This document shows, piece after piece, positions 25,957 to 32,593 of a DNA stretch of 64,000 nucleotides. The notes under the pieces were generated by a model. It did no database searches. It was not told where the DNA came from and saw only the letters and a program-made list of their open reading frames with translations. Source of the DNA: Sandaracinaceae bacterium (GTDB taxonomy: Bacteria; Myxococcota_A; Polyangia; Polyangiales; Houyiibacteriaceae). The translations under genes and the position numbers were made by a program. How positions within the stretch are numbered: the first letter of the stretch is position 1; the number at the start of each line of letters is the position of its first letter. Where the stretch lies: NCBI GenBank assembly GCA_020633075.1, contig JACKEI010000008.1, positions 23,487 through 87,486 on the forward strand, read 5' to 3'.

Positions 25957-27768
25957 TCAGCCGAGAGTTGGCGCGTAGCCCTGCTCCGCCCACAGGTCAC
26001 CAAGGCTCGCCCGCAGCTCGCTGACCACCAGCTTCTCGATCTCGTCGGCGTCGGCGAGCGCGAGCGCGGCGCGGGCCACCTGCTGTACCGACGAGTGCGC
26101 CAAGCGGCGCACGATGGCCGCCGCGACGGGCAGCGCGGGCGGGGGCATGGACAAGTGACGCACCCCGAGACCCAGCAGCAGGGGGAGCGCGATGGGGTCC
26201 GCCGCCGCGTCACCGCACACCCGGACGTCCTTGTCCGCAGCGCGCGCTTGCTGGACCACGTGGTGCACGGCGCGCAAGAGGACGGGCTCGAACGGCCGCG
26301 CCCAGCGCGACGAGAGCGGGTCGGCGCGGTCCACGGCCAGGCTGTACTGCAGGAGGTCGTTGGTGCCGATGGCCACGAAGTCCACGTGCGGGAGGAGCGC
26401 GTCCACCATCACCACGGCCGCGGGCACCTCGATCATGGCGCCGACGCGCAGGGCGGGCAGCGTGACGCCTGCAGCGCGCAGCCCCGCGCGCTCGTCCGAG
26501 AGGAGCGCCAGCGCGCGCAGGAGCTCGCTGCGGCTGGTCACCATGGGGAACAACAGCTCCACCGGTACGTCCGGCACGTCGGCGCTGGCCCGGAGCACGG
26601 CGCGCAGCTGACGCTCGAGCAGCCCCCCCGACTGGAGCGCCAAGCGCAGGCCACGCGGAGCGAGCGCCGGGTTGGCGGCGCGGGGCGCAGAGCGCAGAGC
26701 GGCGGGCGCCGAGGGGCCACTCGGGAGCGCGCGCGCGAGCTCCTCGACGCCGAGGTCGAAGGTGCGAAAGGTCACGGCGTGCGGCGCCACGTCGCGCAGC
26801 AGCTGCGCGTACGTCCGTGCCTGGCTGTCCTCCGTCAGTGACCCAGGGCTCGACAGAAAGAGGTACTCGGTCCGGAAGAGCCCGACCCCCTGGGCGCCAC
26901 GCGCGAGCAGACCGCGGCCCTCCGAGGGCAGCTCGATGTTCGCGCGGAGCTCGATGGACACCTGGTCGGCCGTGCGCAGAGGCTCGCGAGCGCGCTCGAC
27001 GAGGCCACGCACGAAGGTCTCGAAGCGGTTGGCGCGCGCCCGGGCGCGCGACTGCTCCTCGGCGCTGGGGCGGACGTGGCAAGCGCCCGCGAAGCCGTCC
27101 ACCTCCACGAGCGCACCGCTCTCGATGGTGGTCAGGGCGTCGCGCACCCCCACCACGGCGGGGATGCCGAGGGCGCGCGCCAGCAGCGCGGTGTGACTCG
27201 TCGCGCTGCCATGCGTCGCCACCAGTCCCACGACGCCACGCTCACGGAGACGCACGGCGTCGCGCGGGGGTAGATCGCGCACGACGAGCACCACGCCCGC
27301 CGGGGGCTCTGTGGCTGGCCCGTGACCCGCCAGCGCGTCCAGCAGGTGCCCGGCGACTTGCTCCACGTCATGCGCGAGCTCGCGCAGGTGCGGGCCTCCG
27401 TTGCCTTCGAGCGAGCGCGCGAAGCCCTGCATGACGCGCACCACGGCGCTCTCGGCGCTCGCCAGCTCTTCCTCGATGAGCTGCTCGATGTGCGCGCGCA
27501 CGGTGGTGTCGCAGGTGAGCTGGCGGTGGGCCTCGAGGATGTCGCGCAGCGGCCCGTTGGGCAGATCCGAGGCCATGGCAAGCGCCTCGACCAGCTCCGC
27601 GTGGGCCCGGTCGGCCGCAGCGCGCAGGCGCGCGAGCTCGTGCGGGACCTGCTCACGCGTGACGCGGCGCTGCCCCACCGGCGCGCCACGCGCGTCGATG
27701 ACCCACGCAGGCCCGATGGCGACTCCGACCGACACCGCCACCCCGGCGAGCGTGAAGCTGGAGGTCAT
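25957..27768 (-). CDS. ptsI: PEP-protein phosphotransferase (PTS enzyme I), divergent
   Basis: The 603-residue product has the full enzyme I layout without an N-terminal GAF domain: an N-terminal HPr-binding/phosphohistidine domain (H192 in SATSHTALLARALGIPAVVG) and a C-terminal PEP-binding TIM barrel (GLFRTEYLF, GAMIEVPAA, AIGTNDLLQYSLAVDRADP, VCGDAA). It should autophosphorylate with PEP and pass the phosphate to HPr. The conserved RTxDxGGDK loop reads RTFDLGVEE (residues 335-343): the glycine, aspartate and catalytic-site lysine are replaced, the last by glutamate. Activity may therefore be altered. It lies 7 bp after ptsH in a rapZ-ptsH-ptsI operon with no sugar permease gene, so a regulatory role is likely. 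Confidence 0.88.
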   Translation of the reverse strand: MTSSFTLAGVAVSVGVAIGPAWVIDARGAPVGQRRVTREQVPHELARLRAAADRAHAELVEALAMASDLPNGPLRDILEAHRQLTCDTTVRAHIEQLIEEELASAESAVVRVMQGFARSLEGNGGPHLRELAHDVEQVAGHLLDALAGHGPATEPPAGVVLVVRDLPPRDAVRLRERGVVGLVATHGSATSHTALLARALGIPAVVGVRDALTTIESGALVEVDGFAGACHVRPSAEEQSRARARANRFETFVRGLVERAREPLRTADQVSIELRANIELPSEGRGLLARGAQGVGLFRTEYLFLSSPGSLTEDSQARTYAQLLRDVAPHAVTFRTFDLGVEELARALPSGPSAPAALRSAPRAANPALAPRGLRLALQSGGLLERQLRAVLRASADVPDVPVELLFPMVTSRSELLRALALLSDERAGLRAAGVTLPALRVGAMIEVPAAVVMVDALLPHVDFVAIGTNDLLQYSLAVDRADPLSSRWARPFEPVLLRAVHHVVQQARAADKDVRVCGDAAADPIALPLLLGLGVRHLSMPPPALPVAAAIVRRLAHSSVQQVARAALALADADEIEKLVVSELRASLGDLWAEQGYAPTLG

Positions 27769-27775
27769 CGCGCGC

Positions 27776-28066
27776 TCACTCGGCTTCCCCGAAGCGCCCG
27801 GCCACCAGCTCCGCGATGGCCCGCACCGCCTCCTGGGCGTCCTCGCCCTCGGCCGTCACGGTGAGGGTGGAGCCGGGCGTCCCGCACAGCAGCAGCACCC
27901 CCATGATGCTCTTCGCGTCCACACGGTGGCCGTCCTTCTCGAGCTGCACCTGCGCTCGAAAGCGCACGGCGAGCGTCACCAGCTTGGACGCGGCACGCGC
28001 GTGGAGGCCAAGTCGGTTGACGATCACCACGTCCGCGCGCGCGGACTCGACCGAGGCTGCGATCAC
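27776..28066 (-). CDS. ptsH: Phosphocarrier protein HPr
   Basis: This 96-residue protein carries the phosphorylatable histidine H22 in NRLGLHARAAS and the regulatory serine S53 in DAKSIMGVL, the target of HPr kinase. It accepts phosphate from EI and passes it to EIIA-Ntr; Ser phosphorylation by the HprK encoded nearby would modulate this. The start is a GTG at 28066 that overlaps the rapZ stop by four bases (GTGA). About seven extra residues precede the usual HPr N-terminus. Confidence 0.93.
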   Translation of the reverse strand: MIAASVESARADVVIVNRLGLHARAASKLVTLAVRFRAQVQLEKDGHRVDAKSIMGVLLLCGTPGSTLTVTAEGEDAQEAVRAIAELVAGRFGEAE

Positions 28067-28932
28067 GCCTTGACGCGCTCCACGTCGCGGTGCGCGACAG
28101 CCGTCTCACGTCCCAGGCTGCGCAGCTCCGCGGCCAGCGCCTCGGCGGTAGCGACCGAGCGATGACGTCCACCCGTGCAGCCGAGCGCGATCGTCAGGTA
28201 GCTCTTGCCCTCCTTCTCGTAGCGAGGCAGCGCGTTGAGCAGCAGCTGTCGGATGTCTGCGTAGAACTCCTGGGTCGCCGGCGCGTCGAGCACGAACTTC
28301 GCGACCACCGGGTCGAGCCCACTCTGAGGACGCAGCGCGGGCTCGAAGTAGGGGTTGGGGAGGTGTCGCAGGTCGAACACCAGGTCTGCGTCTGTCGGGA
28401 TGCCGTACTTGAAGCCGAAGGAGACCACACGCGTGACCATGCGCGCGCCCAGGCTGCCGCGCTCGATGAACTCCACGATGACGCGCCGCAAGTCGTGGAC
28501 GTTCAGGCGGGTGGTGTCCACGACGTGCGTGGCGCGCGCGCGGAGCTTGGCCAGGCGCGCGCGCTCGGTCTGGATGGCCTCCCAGAGCTCGCCGCCTGGA
28601 GCCAGCTTGTGTGGCCTGCGTGACTCGCTGAAGCGTCGCACCAGGATCTCGTCGGCGCAGTCCAGGAACAACACCTCCACCTGATGACCGCTGCTGGCGA
28701 GCGAGTCCAGCACGCCACTGACGCCCTCCAAGAGCCCGCCGGTGCGCACGTCGATGCCCAGCCCGACACCGCGCGCAACCGCGTCCGCCGAGAGGGTCTC
28801 GAGCAGCGCGGGCGCGAGGCTGGGCGGGAGGTTGTCCACACAGAAGAAGTCGAGGTCCTCCAGCACGCGCAAGGCGGTGCTGCGCCCCGCTCCGGAGAGC
28901 CCAGTTACCACGACGACGTGCAAGCCCGACAC
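28063..28932 (-). CDS. rapZ: Nucleotide-binding RNase adapter RapZ/YvcJ family
   Basis: The 289-residue product begins with a P-loop of the type common in this family (GLSGAGRSTALRVLEDLDFF), followed by CVDNLPPSLAP. It ends with the conserved GCTGGRHRSVATAEALA segment. In E. coli RapZ guides RNase E to the small RNA GlmZ; in other phyla the protein is a nucleotide-binding regulator of less clear role. Its genetic link to HPr and HprK is classic. It heads the minus-strand rapZ-ptsH-ptsI operon and is divergent from hprK with 92 bp between start codons. Confidence 0.94.
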   Translation of the reverse strand: MSGLHVVVVTGLSGAGRSTALRVLEDLDFFCVDNLPPSLAPALLETLSADAVARGVGLGIDVRTGGLLEGVSGVLDSLASSGHQVEVLFLDCADEILVRRFSESRRPHKLAPGGELWEAIQTERARLAKLRARATHVVDTTRLNVHDLRRVIVEFIERGSLGARMVTRVVSFGFKYGIPTDADLVFDLRHLPNPYFEPALRPQSGLDPVVAKFVLDAPATQEFYADIRQLLLNALPRYEKEGKSYLTIALGCTGGRHRSVATAEALAAELRSLGRETAVAHRDVERVKA

Positions 28933-29024
28933 GGCACGAGTCTAGAGGGATTGCCCGCGGGCGGCTAGCGGCGCGGTGCGCCATGACCTTGCGCGCGACC
29001 GCCATCACGCCCTAGCCTCGCGCC

Positions 29025-30011
29025 ATGAGCGACCAAAAGCGCGCTGCGGAGAGCTCACCTCCTCCGAGGCAGACCACCACGCGCGAGCTCCTGGCCATCC
29101 CGCGAGTCGCGGCGGAAATCGCGCTCGTGGCGGGTGAGGCGGGCGTGGTGCGGCGCATCGCTCACCCACGCGTCCAGAAGGCGGGGCTCGTGCTGGCGGG
29201 GCATCGCCACGGGCTCGTACCCACCCGCGTACAGCTCTTGGGCGAGACCGAGATGACCTACCTCGAGGGCTTCGGGGAGGCCGACCGCAAGAAGCGGCTG
29301 GGCGCGCTCTTCGCCATGGGACCGTGCCTCATCGTCGTCACGCGCGGCGCAGCGCCATTCCCCGAGCTGCTCGCCGCCGCAGAGGCCACGGGCACGCCGC
29401 TCGCGGTGTCCCAGCCGCGCTCCACCGGCACCATCGCGCTGCTGCACCACGCACTCGACGAGCTGCTCGCGCCGCGGGAGTCCGTGCACGGCGTGCTGGT
29501 CCAGGTCCACGGGGTGGGCTTGCTGCTCACGGGGCCGAGCGGCATCGGCAAGAGCGAGACCGCGCTGGCGCTGGTGGAGCGAGGCCACCGCTTGGTCGCC
29601 GACGACAACGTGCTGCTCACCAGGACGCCCACCAACGAGATCGTCGGGGCACCGCCGCCACGGCTGCGCTACCACATCGAGCTGCGGGGCATCGGCATCG
29701 TGAACGTCCGCGACCTCTTCGGAGCGACCGCCGTGCGCGACCAGGCCCCGGTCGAGCTCGTGGTGGAGCTGTGCCCTTGGGACGAGGCCGATCACTTCGA
29801 GCGGCTGGGGCTGGACGACCTGCGACGCCCCCTGCTGGGCGTGGAGCTCTCGCTCGTGCGCATCCCCGTGCGGCCCGGACGCAACATGGCGGTCATCCTC
29901 GAGGTCGCGGCGCGCAATCAGCTGCTCAAGCGCGCCGGGCGCCACGCCGCGCGCAACTTCGTGCGCTCCCTGCATCGTGACGCGGGCATCGAAGATCCGC
30001 GCGACGAATAG
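29025..30011 (+). CDS. hprK: HPr kinase/phosphorylase
   Basis: The 328-residue product has an N-terminal domain typical of HprK and a C-terminal P-loop kinase domain. Key motifs are GPSGIGKSE at about 170, GHRLVADDNVLL (catalytic Asp) and the HprK signature ELRGIGIVNVRDLFG. It phosphorylates HPr on Ser53 with ATP and can remove that phosphate. The gene pairs with ptsN 12-48 bp downstream and is divergent from rapZ-ptsH-ptsI. Confidence 0.96.
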   Translation: MSDQKRAAESSPPPRQTTTRELLAIPRVAAEIALVAGEAGVVRRIAHPRVQKAGLVLAGHRHGLVPTRVQLLGETEMTYLEGFGEADRKKRLGALFAMGPCLIVVTRGAAPFPELLAAAEATGTPLAVSQPRSTGTIALLHHALDELLAPRESVHGVLVQVHGVGLLLTGPSGIGKSETALALVERGHRLVADDNVLLTRTPTNEIVGAPPPRLRYHIELRGIGIVNVRDLFGATAVRDQAPVELVVELCPWDEADHFERLGLDDLRRPLLGVELSLVRIPVRPGRNMAVILEVAARNQLLKRAGRHAARNFVRSLHRDAGIEDPRDE

Positions 30012-30059
30012 CGGGCACGTTGCGTGGAGCGCGACGCTGCGGTACTGCTGCGCCATCGC

Positions 30060-30518
30060 ATGTTGGTCGAACTGCTGAGCGCGAACAGGGTCTTGGTGGG
30101 CGCGACGCCCAAGGACAAGCTCGCGCTGCTGCGGATCGTCGCGGAGGCCTTCGTCGCAGACGACCAGCGCCTCTCCGCTGCGGAGATCCTGCGCGTCCTC
30201 GAAGACCGCGAGCGCCTGGCGAGCACCGGTGCGGGCAGCGGCGTGGCCATCCCCCACGGTCGCCTCGGGTCCCTCGCGGAGATGCGGGCGGTCTTGGTCA
30301 TCATCCCGCGCGGGGTGGACTTCGACGCCATCGACGGGGACCCCGTCACGTTGGCCGTCGCTCTCCTCGGTCCGCTCGACCAGCCCAGCGCCCACCTGAA
30401 GGCGCTGGCGCGCGTGAGCCGGACGGTCCGCGACGAGGGCATACGCGCGGCGCTCCTGGCAGCAGACAGCGTAGAGGCCGTGATCAGTACGCTGCGCGCT
30501 CAGGCTTCGCGCTTCTGA
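30060..30518 (+). CDS. ptsN: PTS EIIA-Ntr component
   Basis: The 152-residue product is a nitrogen-regulatory EIIA with the active-site histidine H66 in STGAGSGVAIPHGRL. It is the terminal phosphate acceptor of the HPr relay and usually regulates potassium transport, sensor kinases or the stringent response rather than sugar uptake. I chose the ATG at 30060 because it aligns with the family N-terminus (LVELLSANRV); a GTG at 30024 would add 12 residues. It follows hprK directly and converges on hpf. Confidence 0.9.
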   Translation: MLVELLSANRVLVGATPKDKLALLRIVAEAFVADDQRLSAAEILRVLEDRERLASTGAGSGVAIPHGRLGSLAEMRAVLVIIPRGVDFDAIDGDPVTLAVALLGPLDQPSAHLKALARVSRTVRDEGIRAALLAADSVEAVISTLRAQASRF

Positions 30519-30537
30519 GCCTGGCAGCGCGCTCCCC

Positions 30538-30569
30538 CCACCGCCGGCGCTTGCTGCGTCCGGCGGTGG
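30538..30569. terminator. Bidirectional hairpin between ptsN and hpf
   Basis: CCACCGCCGG pairs perfectly with CCGGCGGTGG around a 12-base loop, in the 127-bp gap between convergent genes. There is no T-run, but a 10-bp GC stem in this position is a plausible shared transcription stop or mRNA 3' end stabiliser. Confidence 0.5.
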
Positions 30570-30645
30570 AGTGGAGAGGAGCTGGGCCGACGTGAGTCTC
30601 GACGTGCCGGCCAGACGTCGCGGCGAGGGCGCCGCTCACCGGCTA

Positions 30646-30978
30646 TCAGGCGCCGTGCTTGCCGAGGTGCACCGACTCGTGAGCGTGGCGCATCTTGGCG
30701 GTCTCCGCGTCCTTGCGACTGCGGACCTGACGGTCGATCTTGTCCAGGACCATGTCGATGGAGGCGTACATGTCCTCCGACTCCTCCGTGGCCGCGTAGC
30801 GCTGACCCTCACAGACGACGCTGATGTCGACTTGGTGCAGGTGTCTCTCTGTCGCGACGGTCACCTCGGCGGTCAGGGGCGCTCGCAGGAACTTCTGCAG
30901 GCGAGCGACCTTTTCGGTCGCGTAGGACTTGATGCCGTCTGACGGTTCGAGGTGGCGAAAGGTGAAGTTGATTCGCAT
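30646..30978 (-). CDS. hpf: Ribosome hibernation promoting factor
   Basis: This 110-residue protein has the short HPF/YfiA fold pattern (INFTFRHLEPSDGIKSYATEKVARLQKF, CEGQRYAATEESEDMYASIDMVLDKIDRQ). It binds the 30S subunit and promotes inactive ribosome dimers in stationary phase. It lacks the long C-terminal dimerisation domain of long HPF. Its place 44 bp downstream of rpoN is the standard proteobacterial order. Confidence 0.94.
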   Translation of the reverse strand: MRINFTFRHLEPSDGIKSYATEKVARLQKFLRAPLTAEVTVATERHLHQVDISVVCEGQRYAATEESEDMYASIDMVLDKIDRQVRSRKDAETAKMRHAHESVHLGKHGA

Positions 30979-31022
30979 CGTGCCTCCGGGGCGTGGCTGG
31001 GGTGTCGAGCTAAGAACAAGCG

Positions 31023-32501
31023 CTAAAAGTATTTCTTCCGTTTGCTGCTACTAAGAATGCCCAACATCTCGCGGTACTTCGCGACGGTGCGCCGAGCGAT
31101 CTGAATCCCGTCCTGAGCGAGGACCTCGACGAGCTTCTGGTCGCTGTAGGGCGCCCGCTCGTCTTCCCCGCTGACGATCTTCTTGATGGCCTGCTTGACG
31201 CTCTCGCTTGCGATGTCGGTGTCGTTGTCGCGCCGAATGGCGCTGTTGAAGAAGTACTTGAGCTCGAAGATGCCCCGCGGCGTGTGGACGTACTTGTTGC
31301 TCGTGACGCGTGAGATGGTGCTCTCGTGCATGCCGACGGCCTCGGCGACGTCACGCAGGATCATGGGCTTGAGGTGCTCGATACCCAGGTCGAAGAACTC
31401 GCGCTGCTTCTCGACGATGCACTCGGTGACCTTGAGGATGGTCTTGCGGCGCTGGTCGATGCTCCGGATGAGCCACTGCGCGCTGCGCATCTTGTTCTGG
31501 ATGTACTCCTTGGCCTGCGGGTTCTCGGACATGGCCGAGCGGTAGAAGCCGCTGATCTTGAGGCGCGGCATCCCGTCGTCGTTGGCCACCACGAAGTACT
31601 CGTCGCCGACCTTGTGGACGTACACGTCCGGGGTGATGTAGCGCGGCTCTTCGGTGAAGTAGTTGCGGCCGGGCCGAGGCTCGAACTCCGCGATCATCTG
31701 CGCGATGTCGTAGACCTCTTCCACCGCGACATCGAGGTCCTTCGCGATGGCGCCGTAGTTCTTGCGCTCCAGGTTCCCGAGGTGATGCCGGATGACCCGG
31801 ATGCACAGGTCGTCCATCCCGAAGTGCTTGGCTTGGACCTCCAAGCACTCCTCGAGCGTGCGCGAGCAGACCCCGAGCGGGTCGAACTGCTGCATCATGG
31901 AGAGCACCTCCTCGGCGTCCTCCGGGTGCAGACCCGCCTCTTGGGCGAGGCGGGGCACGATCTCTTCGGGCGGGACCCCCTCCATGGAGAGGTAGCCGCG
32001 CGTGTCCAGGTTGCCGATGACCAGCGCCCCGAAGCGCTGCTCGTCCTCGACGAAGTCTCCCATGCGGAGCTGCCACGCGAGGTGATCCACCAGGTCCTCG
32101 GCGCGCGTCAGCGTCTGCTCGAAGCCGGGCATCTCGTCGTCGCCGCCGCGTCCCCGATAGCCGGGCATCGCGGGCTGCGCCGCGTGCGCCTCCAGGTAGC
32201 GCTCCCAGTCGATCTCTTCGCGCTTGGAGTCCACGGCCTCGGTGTTGGCGCGGTTGGAGTCCTCCGGGCCCGTCGGCCCACCGTCCTCGCCGTGAGAGTG
32301 CTGCACCGCCTCGGTCGTCGGTGTCACCTCGCGCGCGTCACGGCCGTCCATGGAGTCCTCGAGAACCGGGTTCTCGAGCAGCTCTTCGTGGACCAGCTCC
32401 GTGAGCTCCATGCGGGACATCTGCAGCAGCTTGATGGCCTGTTGCAGCTGAGGGGTCATCACCAGCTGCTGCGAGAGCTTGAGCTGCTGTTTGATCTCCA
32501 T
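31023..32501 (-). CDS. rpoN: RNA polymerase sigma-54 factor
   Basis: The 492-residue product has the sigma-54 N-terminal activator-interacting region (QLVMTPQLQQAIKLLQM, ELVHEELLENPVLE), an acidic spacer rich in Asp/Glu (about 50-100), the core-binding region (RTLEECLEVQ) and the C-terminal DNA-binding domain ending in an RpoN box (ARRTVAKYREMLGI). It directs transcription from -24/-12 promoters with enhancer-binding proteins, which are numerous in myxobacteria. A TATACT -10-like sequence lies about 34-39 bp upstream. It precedes hpf, and the PTS relay genes are adjacent. Confidence 0.97.
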   Translation of the reverse strand: MEIKQQLKLSQQLVMTPQLQQAIKLLQMSRMELTELVHEELLENPVLEDSMDGRDAREVTPTTEAVQHSHGEDGGPTGPEDSNRANTEAVDSKREEIDWERYLEAHAAQPAMPGYRGRGGDDEMPGFEQTLTRAEDLVDHLAWQLRMGDFVEDEQRFGALVIGNLDTRGYLSMEGVPPEEIVPRLAQEAGLHPEDAEEVLSMMQQFDPLGVCSRTLEECLEVQAKHFGMDDLCIRVIRHHLGNLERKNYGAIAKDLDVAVEEVYDIAQMIAEFEPRPGRNYFTEEPRYITPDVYVHKVGDEYFVVANDDGMPRLKISGFYRSAMSENPQAKEYIQNKMRSAQWLIRSIDQRRKTILKVTECIVEKQREFFDLGIEHLKPMILRDVAEAVGMHESTISRVTSNKYVHTPRGIFELKYFFNSAIRRDNDTDIASESVKQAIKKIVSGEDERAPYSDQKLVEVLAQDGIQIARRTVAKYREMLGILSSSKRKKYF

Positions 32502-32534
32502 GAAGGCTCCGAGCCCGGGATTGGGCCAAGAGCG

Positions 32535-32540
32535 AGTATA
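32535..32540 (-). promoter_or_regulatory. -10-like element upstream of rpoN
   Basis: On the minus strand the sequence reads GCTATACTCG, matching five of six positions of TATAAT, 34 bp before the rpoN ATG. No good -35 lies 16-18 bp upstream, so the promoter assignment is tentative. Confidence 0.35.
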
Positions 32541-32593
32541 GCGCCTCGCGCCGCTCCGAATCTAGCGACGCGATGAGATTCTTGCGGCGGCCC

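Noticed and set aside
28933..29024. Possible sigma-54 (-24/-12) promoter between rapZ and hprK
   Set aside because: A TGGC and a GC pair are present on the minus strand but the spacing between the GG and GC elements does not fit the GG-N10-GC rule.
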